Part shown: one piece after another, positions 50,301 to 61,589 of the stretch
Numbering within the stretch: position 1 is the first letter of the stretch
How the letters are laid out: the number at the start of each line of letters is the position of its first letter
Origin: Pholis gunnellus
Lineage: Eukaryota; Chordata; Actinopteri; Perciformes; Pholidae
DNA length: 64,000 nucleotides
Reading direction: 5' to 3'
Assembly: GCA_910591455.2 (NCBI GenBank)
Contig: OU342804.1
Coordinates: forward strand, 21,912,484 to 21,976,483
Program-made: the position numbers and the translations under genes
Notes under the pieces: model-generated
Told to the model about the DNA's origin: nothing
The model's database searches: none
Seen by the model: only the letters and a program-made list of their open reading frames with translations

Positions 50301-52067
50301 AGCACAAAAAGAGAATACTTCAGATAAAATAGATGTATAGTAGATAGGGAAGGAATAACAAAGTGAGAGAGGTTATCAAAACAAGAGAAACCTCGCACAG
50401 AGAACGACACGACCAGCATTCAAATACTACCACATTTAATAGACAAAACCTAATCATCTCTATGGTGTGCCTGATCAGCTCAGCTTATTCAGAGAACGTG
50501 ACACAGTAGACATTAGAGTAGGGCAGGACATTGGCTCATTATTATCATTCAGTCAGTGGAGTCAGTGTAATCACTGTTTTAGAAAATAAAGTGGTCCGAA
50601 TGATTGATTCTATGGTTGTATGCAAATTGTAAAAAAAAAAAAAGTCATTGAAGATTTTGTTTTATGTGTACAAAGGGTGATGTTTGATGTAATGCAAATA
50701 GTAGTTAGTTTGTCAATGTTATGTAATCTTTTTATTTTTCTTCATAAATCGATAAATCAATTTCAGGAAAATATTTCTATTAATATAAAAAAATGTTTAC
50801 ATGTTAGAAACATAATTCAGCTTAAAAATAAACTCTGATTTGAAATCATTAAGGGAAATGTTGTCGTTATAAACATATTGTTCTAGTTATTGATTTATTA
50901 TATTTGATATATTGACTGCTGTGGATCCTTGTTGCATTTTTAACACAACTTTGCAAGAAATTTAACTGAAAAATCATATAGTCACCTACTTGTCAGGTAG
51001 TTTACCAGTTAGATCTAATGTTATTGTATGGTGTGAGTCAGGAGTAACACCCTGGCCAAACTGAATCAGTGAATAACGCTCTTACACCGGAGTCGGCCAA
51101 GCATGTATGGGACTGTTTGTATTGGCTGCAGGTCATGGAACTGATTTCATAACACACAGTCTGTGCACTGCACAGTGCACTGTTTCTTCTTCTAATTGTG
51201 AGCATCATGCTCAGTTTGACTACAATATATAAATGTTTGACCTTTCTGCTGCTTTTATATTTACACCAGAATGGGTTTTTTTGTGTGAAATATGTCAATA
51301 ACAAATAGATTTAAACATATTCAACATCCTTATTGTAAAACAAATCCTACTATGAATCTAATCACTGCTGTTCAAAAGTGTTTTTGTAGTTCTGAGTAGT
51401 CTGGTAAGTCTGGTAAGGTGTTCTAATACTATCGCTAAACATGTGCTTTTTTTCTGCCTGGTATTTGCACTGGTTCCCACTGTACCGGCCCCTGCCTGGC
51501 CTTCTCGTTTTAGTTGGCACACCTCATACAGTACATCCATCACAGTTATGCTGCTCTTTGGCTGTTATGTGGAGGAACACTAGTCAAAATAAAAACATTA
51601 AGAAAATAGAAAGATGTTATCTGATAGATGGTAAACCCAACAAAATAGTATAATTTCATTTATAATTTACAGATTATTTTACAGTTATGGGATTTCTAGC
51701 TTTATCTCACAGTATCTTATTTCTTTTCGTATGAAGAGCTTTTTCTGTGGTGTTGACTTCACACACACCGTGATGTTGGTTATGTTTGCTGAGCAGTGAT
51801 CACAGATATGTTTCACACAATCAGTTTCTGTAGCATACCTCCAGAAAAGGATGTTGTTGAACACCCACAGAGTAACTTAGTGTGTACATCAGAGTTTTGT
51901 TTATCTTTTGCAATATATAGAACACTTTTGACCTTACACTACTTACTCTGATATACTGATTTATTGTCATGCACGGACATGCCACGGACATGAAACACTG
52001 GTGGCAGCAACAGGGCTAAATTATGGTACCGTCTGCACATAACTAAAAAATATATTTTAAGATTATA
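47371..52067. other. Single-copy noncoding DNA, no gene seen
   Basis: About 4.7 kb of AT-rich unique-looking sequence. A 67-codon ATG frame at 49971-50174 starts with a hydrophobic, signal-peptide-like stretch but has no other support. A 13-base poly-A lies near 50,630. An 8-bp-arm palindrome (GTGCACTG and CAGTGCAC) sits at 51163-51180. No repeat family was recognised. Confidence 0.5.
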
Positions 52068-52077
52068 ACTGTGAGAT
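52068..52077. repeat. Left 10-bp target-site duplication of LINE stub
   Basis: ACTGTGAGAT, identical to the copy at 52139-52148. Confidence 0.9.
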
Positions 52078-52138
52078 CCATCCATCCATCCATCCATTTT
52101 CCTCCGCTTATCCGGGGTCGGGTCGCGGTGGCAGCACG
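52078..52138 (-). mobile_element. 61-bp LINE 3' stub (RTE/Rex3-like) with target duplications
   Basis: Seen: the plus strand shows (CCAT)n followed by CCTCCGCTTATCCGGGGTCG and GGTCGCGGTGGCAGCA, the 3' terminus of the abundant fish LINE in reverse orientation. It is bracketed by identical 10-base copies of ACTGTGAGAT (52068-52077 and 52139-52148), which fixes both ends. This is a severely 5'-truncated insertion made by target-primed reverse transcription. Intact CpGs and exact duplications mark it as younger than the copy near 28.1 kb. Confidence 0.9.
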
Positions 52139-52148
52139 ACTGTGAGAT
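52139..52148. repeat. Right 10-bp target-site duplication of LINE stub
   Basis: ACTGTGAGAT, exact copy of the left one. Confidence 0.9.
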
Positions 52149-55100
52149 ATCACTTTAAATTATTACAAAGTTATTTATTCAGCTGTAAAGTAGTCAATGC
52201 TACATATGGACGTTTGAGTGAGCTCAACAAAAAGTGACATTGTGAAACTGCAGCAGTAATTCAGCCGCAGTGTTACACTTAAACACACGATGCAAAAAAG
52301 GTTTGCTGTTCTGATAATAGAGCACACATTTACTGTAGCACACAACAAACATGCAGTTTAACATTTGCAGAAACATTCCGTATTTAAATCACACAGACTG
52401 AGAAACTTACATCCACAGAGAGAAATCACAGCAACCCTGCCACACAGAGAACTATACTTGCATATAAACATACAGTGCTTTGTAAAGGCTGCCTCTATCT
52501 AGTTTCTCAATGAATACACATCAGCAGCGTTGGCCACTCTTTGGCTGTGAGCGATGTCATTGTCAGCTACCTCATGTTGCTTTGACAGCTCCTAATCACA
52601 CCTCTTGTGTTGTGGGGACTAGCCATTCAACATGGCAACAACACTGCTTCTTCTATCTGTCAATCACTGTCAGTGGGTGATACTTTCCCTGGGGTGTGTT
52701 GTCCATCAGGACAGGGCTGGTTACTGTGTTCACATGTGGCCCATCAACCTTTTTTTAGATTGATACCATACATAGCTGACCGGCCCTTCAGTCTCTCTTT
52801 TTTTCCCTTCACTTCAGTTCGGCTCGATCAGACATCAAGAACAGGCTGCTGGCCTTGTATTGACAATGCAACATGATTCAAACAAAAACCCCAAGTCTTT
52901 CTACTTTCTCTTTTTTTCCGGGATCAATATATTGTGCAGCAGAAGTTGCTCCCACAAAGGCAAGAATATGTAAACTTTTGTTTTACACCCACTGTCTTTG
53001 GAAAAAAGAAACTTCAAATGGAGGATACATCAAACAGAGAAGCAGAACACTTTGATCTCACTCTGAATGCAATGAAGTTACATTGCATTAAAATTTAAGA
53101 ACTGGACTTGAAAATAGAATACTGTAGAGAAACCTGTGTAGTAAAGAGACCTGTGTATTGAAAGGAATATTGTACAGTACCTTTGGAGAAGGCAAGCTTC
53201 AATAAAACCCACTCAACTTTAGATGGTAAACTGAATACATTTGAATGCCATACTAACGTGTGTATTGCTGTAAAGCAGTGGCTTAATTGATCTACATGAC
53301 TAACGAACAGTTAAAAAAAAGAAAAGTCCTCATTCACTTTAAGTGTAGAAGACAACTCAAAGAAAAGAGGTTGGACATCCACAGAAGCGATAGACGCAAC
53401 AATGTTCTTACCTCCGCTGTTTGCTGCAGGTATCAATATGTTCTGACAAATGACCATGGCAGGCAAGATTTACAACTGATTAAACAGCAGGGCTCTTAAC
53501 AGAGAGCCAAGGTTCCTACAGTTAACACAACTCATCTTTATGCAAGCATATTTTATTACCTTACAAGGGTGGCATGCCCCAGCTGCAAACACAAGTAAAT
53601 ACAGCTCCTTGTTCTGTCAAAGTGACGGAGTATATATTGCAATGATTATAACACAACACAACAAGGAAATCTGCAGGCAAGTGAAGATGCTAAAAATACT
53701 GGATAGTGAGGCTTTTTTTGTCCTAGAGTGTAAATCAGTCGTCCATCAGCTGAGACACATAAACAACATGAGACAATGCTATGATAGAAAGGAAATACCT
53801 GCTAACTTAATTTGAAGCAATATTTTACTGCTTTTTGATAGTTTGCTGATTTAAAAATCCTATTTTATTCTTCTGTAAATTGAATTTGTATGAAAGTGCA
53901 AAGATATTGGTGATACGTAAATCAGTTGCTCTTGTAATATATTAATAGATTTATTAAAACTAGTCCTCCACTGCCCTGCGTACAACTGCCAAGGTGAAGG
54001 GCAGGACAGGCAGACTAACTGTATGAAGTTTACAGCTGTTAACATATCTAAAAATTATTAAGTTTGGAGGTGGGTCTATATTTGGGGTGGGGATCTTTTC
54101 CATTAGGGGGTGATTAAATAATGATAAGCTTGTGAATATTTACTGTGATATTACAGTGAATGTAGCGTGTGACCCACTTTAGACTTTCACATCTGAAAAG
54201 GATAAACCCTTTGATAATTCTTTGACTGCAGACACTATTTGACAGTCAGTTTTGGGTAATGAAATATGCTTCTCCCCTGTTTTCCCCTTCCTATGTTAGT
54301 TCTGTTGCTTGTGTTAGGCCCTGAGATGTGCGGTCTGAGATAAATGTGATTGAGTGATGTGTAATATAATCTCTTGGACATATCTAGAGGACGTTATTAC
54401 AGAAGAGGATATGGGGGCTGCCTCATGAAACATTTATCTGGGAAGAGTGGCGCAGCGATGGCAGAGAGATGGAGTGACAGAATGGAATGAGGTAGAAACG
54501 GGAGAATAACAAGGAAAGTGTTTGTATGTGCGTCTGTCCGTGTTCCTGTCTCTCAGTCATCCCGTTACCGGGTAAACGTAGGGATTCTATGAAAACCATA
54601 CATATTTCTGCCACCGCAAACCTTCATTTACATTGACAATCAACAGACCTATAACATAAGTGGACATGTACATACATCACCAGATGTTGCAAACATATCC
54701 ACATCACACATTCAGTTTTAAACATGCTCGGAGAGCTTAGAAAGGCTTTGAGTGTGATAACTCCTAACAAAAACCCCGAGGCTGAGCTCTGACACAAAGC
54801 TTGTAATCTGGCCAAGTGTTCCAGTGGTCGAATTGTGCGACATCACTGAGCAGCAAATGACGCTCTGGGCAGTCACTTTAATTTAATTCTTAGTCTGCGA
54901 GAGGAGATCTTTAAATGTAGTCTAATGCAATATACTAAGAGTTCCTCAAATTCTGTCTTTGATTGTAGACATTTTAACATGTAAAAACTAAAATCCTTTA
55001 CTTGTAAATGAACATGTAAATTGATGTCATATCGATATTTATGGCTCCTGCTGACGTCTGTCCGAAACTTAGAGATAGCAGTCACATCAACAAGTTACTG

Positions 55101-55289
55101 ATACATCTTACAGTGCAAGACTTTTAAGCTGGGAGAGTACCTGTGAAGTCATTTGCAGTGATGAACAGCAATAGATGAATTAATCCAAAAGATTTTTTTG
55201 TTGTTGCATTTCTACTTATTTCACCTAATAAAGAGTAAATTAAATCTTTATCTCATTCTAAAATCTGTTGGTCTCTGTTAACTTGGTTC
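52149..55289. other. Single-copy noncoding DNA, no gene seen
   Basis: Unique-looking sequence. Frames of 60-91 codons lack recognisable domains. No repeat family or RNA gene was recognised. Confidence 0.5.
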
Positions 55290-55660
55290 TTGTCCAGTGT
55301 AGACCAGGACCTTTAAGTTAACGACTCTGGGCAAAGGACCATGGGAATGACTGCTCAGGCTCCCAGCAACTCTTGGTTGTGCTTGCCTGCTGTGGCGCTT
55401 CAGTGCTGGATCTTCAGATGCTGACAGACACCAGAGCCTAGTGGGAGCCTGGTGGAGTGGCCTCTCTCAGAAGGAGGAAAGCTGCTCCCACCCAGACAAG
55501 GTCATGCCGGCCTCTTGTCATTATCCTCTGAACAGACAGGGAAAAAGCATTCCTATCCAGCGGCCATTAGTGCCAGGCAGAGACCAATTACCACCAGGCA
55601 AAGGGCAAACAGTAAGCGGACATGAATAAAGCCAGACAGGTCAAAGCGGTCATACATAGC
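55290..55660. promoter_or_regulatory. CNE-like GC-balanced block
   Basis: Seen: the most GC-balanced repeat-free stretch in this part of the window, with CGGCCATTAG (YY1/homeodomain-like words) at 55561-55570 and CCAATTACC near 55,585. A 62-codon frame starts at a GTG, not an ATG, and shows no domain. Inferred: enhancer candidate. A diverged exon cannot be fully excluded. Confidence 0.33.
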
Positions 55661-57280
55661 AAAGGTCAGTGTTGTCATAATTTCAGACAAGTTAAAGTTG
55701 TAAATAGCTCCCCTGATAAATACATGAGCAAGAAGGGTTAAATTAAGTACACGTTTCCTGAGTGCAATAAATGGTGTCCATTAGGGGATCTCTGCTGTTG
55801 TAGAAGAGCATTATTGCCATTATCTGAATTGTCTTTCTCTAATCTCCTTACCAAAATCATTTGCTTCAGCAATTTATCATACACTAATGAGTTGTAGATC
55901 AATGAGGGGCTTTTATTATCTAGATGAGGTTGATATTCTCCTTGAATTCACAACAGAGTCAAAGGTTATCTCAAGTAAACATTCTGAATTACTCAGCATA
56001 ACTCAGCATAAGGAGCACCAGCATTCACCATTTCCAACACATACATATAGATCAGGCCATCTCCAGAGTGTATTGAGATACGGGAAGTTCTGCAGAGTCT
56101 CTGGACAGTATGTACTTTCTTATGAAGCAGTCACAGCTCTCAAAAGGTTCCCTGTAAAATCTACAAGTGTACTTGTGGTTTTCTTGCAGCTTTGAAAAAT
56201 AAAGCGCGTACTGTTTAGCATGCAGCACTTAGGGTCACCGAGGCAGCAAATATACTTTTTTTGAATTTATTTTTTATAATACACAAGGATTCTTGCTTCT
56301 GGCTGTAGAGAGCCGCAGAGAAATGGCGGTGTTTATCCCTACTCCTTCTTTTCTTAACAATCCTGAAGTGATAAAAAAATTCACATCCACAGGAATGACT
56401 CCAGTTTTACTCCTGCTGTTTCACAACTCTAATCCTGTCAACAGCAACATGTTATCACTGACAGGTTGTTGGGTTTGCAGGATATTCCGTAGGTCTTTGT
56501 TACTGTTTACTTCCAAAAAGACCATCAAGACTAAAACTCTTATACACACACGCAGCGCACACTCTAGTTTATAAAGCTGGGCAAAGTTGTATTGAATATA
56601 TCTCAATCATTGTCAAACTGCCCATACACACAAGTCTGATTTCCACAAATGGCCGTAGACATGCTCTTAATCACCTGTTTGCCGATACAGTTCATCCCTC
56701 TGTGTTAACCTGTCAATAGAAGAGACGGAGCAACATTTGTTTTGCGTCGTCGGAATCCTCCAACAACATTTCAGACCGTTTTGGTTAATTCTAGCCCATA
56801 TAGTGTCATTAAATTGTTACACATGCACATGTAAACCATCATCAGCAGTAATATCTCTATCGTCACTCTCTTCAGAAATCGATACTGTTTTAATTAATAG
56901 TGCTCTTATATAACAGTTACAAGGCACATCACAATAAAGGATAAGATGGAGACTAATGGAAAGAATGGGCACTACTCGTCATTTAGGCTTCTAACAGCCA
57001 GGAGCAAAGATCCATTGAATTCAGAAAGAAATCTTCTTGCATTTTTCATTATTTTCATCAATACCCACAGTTTAATTGGAACTGCTTCAATCAGACTGCT
57101 TTAAGTTCATTAAAAGAAGCCTTTACTTTAAATGACTTAGCATATACTTGCCCTACTCATTTGTAAAATACAAAAAACAACATAATAAATAATGTCAAAC
57201 ACAAACATAAACAAAAAATATTACGCATATTGTATTATATAACATTTAGTTGGTAAATGCACCTTTGAATAGCATATTAT
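55661..57280. other. Single-copy noncoding DNA, no gene seen
   Basis: An exact 10-base tandem duplication ACTCAGCATA lies at 55991-56010. The 93-102-codon frames near 55,890 and 56,300 have no recognisable features. Confidence 0.5.
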
Positions 57281-57420
57281 AAGTCAAGTCAGTTTTATTT
57301 AAATAGTCTAATACCACCAATTTGTCTCAGAGGGTTTTACGATCTGTGCTCTCTCTGACTGGAAAAATTCTCCCCAAAGACCCTTTAACCAGGAAAAAAC
57401 TGAAAAAACCTCAGGAAGAC
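57281..57420 (+). repeat. Interspersed repeat, fish AAGTCAAGTCA family
   Basis: Begins AAGTCAAGTCAGTTTTATTT, continues CAATTTGTCTCAGAGGGTTTTACGATCTG and CCCCAAAGACCCTTTAACC, and ends AAAACCTCAGGAAGA (segments 57281-57420). These words match a repeat I recall as present in thousands of copies in percomorph genomes. It is truncated at its right end and diverged. The class is uncertain. Confidence 0.7.
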
Positions 57421-57437
57421 TCTTGTGTACACACAAA

Positions 57438-57509
57438 AATGAATCATACGCACTTTGTGAATTTCAATACAAAGTAAAAATTGAAATAATTGTGCGTTTA
57501 AGATTCATT
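57438..57509. other. 72-nt imperfect hairpin
   Basis: Stems AATGAATC with GATTCATT, ACGCAC with GTGCGT, and ATTTCAAT with ATTGAAAT are separated by internal loops and closed by an 11-base loop. It has precursor-microRNA-like size, but large internal loops and low stability argue against it. It matches no microRNA I recognise. Confidence 0.3.
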
Positions 57510-57510
57510 C

Positions 57511-57839
57511 CCACATAACTATATCACATACTGAACAAAACCATGTCATATGCTATGTTCTGTGCATATGCATAATTAATACCTCCTGCCTACCTGGTTT
57601 GATGTCAAAGGATTAAACATCTAAGTGTCGGTTTGGACAGAGGGAGATTATCTACAAAAAAGAGGGACCAAATTCCACAAATCTGTCATCTTTATGCGTA
57701 AATGTTCATCCCCTCCTTAGTGTTCGATGTGTAACTAGAAATTTTCACACACCACCTTCCACTCTGCACTTTCATACCACACAGGGGTGATCAGCTGGAG
57801 GAAATCAAGCCCCTCTCTAAATTTCCTCTCAACTGATTA
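57511..57839. other. Single-copy noncoding DNA, no gene seen
   Basis: Nothing supported in this stretch. Confidence 0.5.
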
Positions 57840-58010
57840 AGATAAACTGCTTTTCAGCCATGGTTACCCCCCCAACCAATCAATTAAAGTAATCAATTAA
57901 AGGCCTGCCGGCTGAGCCTTTGGTAATTGAGGGTTGAATAAACACAGGCTGCTGATACTGATGATAAAGCCGTAACAAAACCGTGGGCATGAGATTTTAG
58001 TAAGTGTCAA
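57840..58010. promoter_or_regulatory. CNE-like block with duplicated AATCAATTAAAG site
   Basis: Seen: AATCAATTAAAG occurs at 57878-57889 and again at 57891-57902, followed by a GC-balanced GGCCTGCCGGCTGAGCC and a second TTGGTAATTGAGG. The word contains ATTGATT on the minus strand, close to the ONECUT consensus, and AATTAA homeodomain cores. Inferred: a compact enhancer candidate. Confidence 0.38.
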
Positions 58011-58475
58011 TTGTAAGATATCTAAGGAAAGCTAGGTTTAGTTATTTATTTCATTAACCCAGTGACGTCCAGGCTGTTTATCCCGCGCTGCCAGAGATTC
58101 TGCCCTAGGATGTTAAATATTGAATAAAATCACCAGCCAGGGCTTTCCAATTGGCTGTAGTTGCCCTATTTGAAAAAAGTGCCAGTAGAATTCAAACATG
58201 GCACTGTGTTCCAGCATGTCCTCCAGTGAAAACAAATCCTCAGAGGAGGGTGAAAGAGACTCTTTGGGCAGGCTCGGTCTCCTCACTGCTGGCTTCAGGT
58301 CCAAGAGGTGAGGAGGCCGTCCGTACTTCAGGGATACCAAAATATACCCACACAGAGCTCGCATTTACTTAAATATACTTTTTATCTGTCTTCTATTTGG
58401 TAATTTAAGTTAAACTTTGATTCACAGACATGGCAAAATTGGCTCAACAAGATAAATAAGTATTTTGGTATAGAG
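58011..58475. other. Single-copy noncoding DNA, no gene seen
   Basis: Opposite-strand frames of 73 and 83 codons overlap at 58113-58372, which points to neither being real. No domain recognised. Confidence 0.45.
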
Positions 58476-58504
58476 CCCCCCCCCCCCCCCCCCCAAAAAA
58501 AAAA
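58476..58504. repeat. (C)19(A)10 homopolymer pair
   Basis: Nineteen C bases directly followed by ten A bases. A 19-base homopolymer is rare and its length in an assembly is unreliable. Confidence 0.93.
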
Positions 58505-59199
58505 CAAGTTAGAGAATCGTTGAAACTCATTACATTTTTCTTGCCGCATTAATGCTCTACCCAACTTGTTCAATATTTGTTTTTAAACTTTTCTAGCAGG
58601 AGCACAAGCACGCTGTCCATTTGGTTTGAATCAGTCTGCTTTCGTTGAGGTTAGGTGACTGTAAGTCTGAAACTCATGACTTTGCGAGGTGCTCGTCTGC
58701 TGGGATTTTACTAGAGAGTAGAGACATTACAGACAGGGTGATAGGTCCTTGTTTAAGATTTGTGTGACCCTGCTTCTTTTTTCTTTACGAGGTCACAATT
58801 TATGTGTGCACTGTTGGAGCGCGGATCTATTAACTGGCTGTTCGTGAAGTCAGCTTCCACGTTTTGATGACACACAAAACATGTGGCCTGGATTCTGTGT
58901 GTAAGAGGAAAAATGGTGTTTGGACATCTTTTCGGTTTATTTGTGTATCCCTAAGATAACTGTGATCGTTTAGACTTTTTTTGTTGTTAGAACTCTACCA
59001 CTGTTGCAAATACAAACTTGTAATAAATAAAACTAATACTTTACAATTGACTAAAGAAGAGCAAAGGCATGATAATAGACGGCAATCTTTTCAAACACGC
59101 GTCAGGGTGTAAAAATCATTGGAAACAAGTCTCCTCCTTTTCTGTGCGTATGGACTGTACTTCGAGCATAGAGGAAAGTGCTGCTCCAGCTCATTATCT
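58505..59199. other. Single-copy noncoding DNA, no gene seen
   Basis: No exon, RNA gene or repeat recognised. Confidence 0.5.
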
Positions 59200-59420
59200 A
59201 ACAGCCACATAACACAATTTAACATTTCCTTTGTGTTCAGGGACACCACGGCAATTAGCTAACAAGTGGGTCATCCATTAACCAGGCCCGTGGCCCTGGG
59301 AGAGATATAAGCCTCCAGGGCAACACTCAACAATTCTCTGTAATAGAATGGCTAAGAGAGAGAGTCCATTAGTAAACATTTAGGAAATCAGTGAGAAGGC
59401 AGGTTTCCACGGGTAATTAT
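59200..59420. promoter_or_regulatory. CNE-like block
   Basis: Seen: repeat-free, GC-balanced sequence with GGCAATTAGC and CCATTAACC homeodomain words near 59,250-59,285, and no coding potential. Inferred: weak enhancer candidate. Confidence 0.28.
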
Positions 59421-60866
59421 ATTAGTGGTTATTTACAACAAATACACTCTGCACTCTTTATTGTATTTTGTTTTTATCTTTTTCATGGTGTTGTTTTCAA
59501 CTTTGTTCTTCTACTATTTGCAGGTTCACAATAATGAACCAGGAGGTCATAAGATCTTAGGTCTTAGATTATGATAGATGATGGTGTACAAGCCCCTGAG
59601 CTTACATACAATTTTAAGTGAAACAGGATTCTCGCCTCCGCTTTTTTGAATGACATAAATAATGAAAGTCTGTTGATTTTCCTGAGATTGCAATTATATG
59701 ATCAAGCAGTCAGAGGGTTGAGACCGTTCTGTTGAGAAGTCCAACTCAGAACCTAAAAGACTGGTAAAGGCTCCCTGCTATTGACGTCCTCCTTAACTGT
59801 AATTCCACTCTCTCAGCCCCAAACTATAGACGTACACAAAGAATAGGCCCCACTCTTGGGTTGACTGATCTCAACAGGCATGATTCAGTATGGACACCCT
59901 TTTGAAATAGTTTACTTCAAAATAAATACTTAATGCAGCAGGCTTTTTCTGACGAAATAATTCATTGAACACACTAACATTTGTAATAGCTAACCAGCCC
60001 CTCACAACGGTGTTAGAGTATGACTCAAGGTTGATCAATAGAGGCCTTAGGGGTTTTATTTTCTGTTCCTTGATCAAGGCTGTCAGATTAGTATAGGTAC
60101 AGTGTAAATAGGACTGCTCCTTGAGCATAGGCGGCAGCTCTGCAGCGCAGGTTGGAGCATCGCTCCCTCATTAATATGATTAGGAAAACAGCCTTCGGGC
60201 AGTGAAGATGCAGAGCAGCCCACACCGAGACTCTGTGGATATCAACAACAGTACAGCGGCACAATGGCAGTGTCAGAGGGTTTTTCATGGCCCTTTTTTT
60301 GCATCATCTAATCTAATCAGAATGTATAAATAGCGCACAAAAAGGCATTTCACTGTCCGTGACCCAGACTGAGATTTTATTCCATTAAAGGCGTAATTGG
60401 TTGATGTTTGCTGGTTTGCGATGTAATTTGTGAACTGGGTAAAGATTTGGGCACTCTGAAACCTAGCAACATCATATTTTAGAGAGGTTTTTGATTTTGT
60501 GAACAGCATTGAGTTTTATTTGTCTTCGCAAAATAGTTCTATTTCTGTCTCTCTGTCTCCACCTGCTTACTCACCGAGCCAATCTCTTTCACAGGATTAA
60601 CTCAAATCTTACACGTCGTGAAGCCTGTGTCATATCAGTTTCAGGGTGTTAGACGTGGAAATGAGGGACATTTTTTACCAGTTTTGAAGTATAGATGTTG
60701 ATTTTCATTTGCGGCAATCATTTTTTTGTTGTTGAAATTAGCAACTTTGGGTAGTGGGGTGTAATAAACTGAAATCTGAGTGATTATTGATCACACAATA
60801 ATTGATTAGTGGTAGTAATGTATCATTTCTCATCTGATTTGCAATCCATTTAGTTTTTGAAATCAC
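59421..60866. other. Single-copy noncoding DNA, no gene seen
   Basis: AT-rich sequence with a more GC-balanced part at 60,120-60,300. No supported exon or repeat. Confidence 0.5.
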
Positions 60867-60919
60867 CTGACAAGGTTTTTTCTTTCCTTTTTTTTCACAG
60901 TGGCTGTCATCGAGTGAGT
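60867..60919 (+). other. Candidate splice-site pair around a 13-nt micro-exon
   Basis: Seen: a branch-point consensus CTGAC (A at 60870) lies 30 bases before a CAG (60898-60900) preceded by an almost pure pyrimidine tract. A perfect donor GTGAGT starts at 60914. The 13 bases between (60901-60913) would be a micro-exon. If read on without the donor, one frame gives WLSSSE then stop, and another gives a short CPVC-containing peptide then stop. No neighbouring exon is visible, so it may be a chance match or an unused decoy site. Confidence 0.25.
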
Positions 60920-61029
60920 AATTATCAGTGTCCCGTGTGTCAGGAAGGATAGTGACACTTCTACTGATCCATTTATCTTTTAGTGCTGATGATATCTCCC
61001 TCCCGGCTTCAGAAACAGGTTGTCACCTC

Positions 61030-61561
61030 CTTAATCCAACAGACAGACAACACAGGTGTTATAAGTATGTGTTCCATATTCAGCAAAATAGGTGAAAGTG
61101 AAAACGGGCCTTACTGCTTTATATATGGAAAATATTGTTGATGATAATAAATAACAATTTAATGGTATTCCAGGGATAACATTAAAATGACTTATGATCG
61201 CATGGAAATAATTTAAGTGCATATGAGTTTCTCTATATAAAGAGTTGTTGCATCTGACAATATAAAAGTAATTGTTATTATTGTTTTGTTGTTTGAGCTG
61301 TGTTGCAGTATCTGGCTGCTGGCAAAGTGAGTTGTTATTGAAAATTGTATTTATTTATTTTTACTTACTTCAATAAAATATGTAGTATTTATCTTTTGTA
61401 CATGAGAATAGTAAGCTTTTTCTACCCTAACAATAGCACATGACACAACTAACTTATGTTACAGTAGCTTACGTGTCTCGTAAGTAAAATCACACAACTT
61501 GTGGCTTCACTGAAGGTTTATGAATAAAACGGCCTTTCCTAAATACTTGTGTGATCCAAAA
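61030..61561. other. Single-copy AT-rich DNA, no gene seen
   Basis: Nothing supported beyond AT-rich unique-looking sequence. Confidence 0.5.
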
Positions 61562-61586
61562 GACAAAGCAACAATTGTGCTTTGTC
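61562..61586. promoter_or_regulatory. Palindromic SOX/TCF-like site
   Basis: Outer arms GACAAAGC and GCTTTGTC flank an inner palindrome ACAATTGT. Each outer arm contains ACAAAG (TCF/LEF and SOX word) and the centre contains ACAAT on both strands (SOX word), giving up to four HMG-box cores in 25 bases. Binding is inferred from sequence only. Confidence 0.4.
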
Positions 61587-61589
61587 ACA

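Noticed and set aside
52466..52492. Possible Tc1/mariner end (TACAGTGCTTTGTAAAGG)
   Set aside because: The match to a Tc1 terminal repeat is short, and no partner repeat is visible downstream or upstream.
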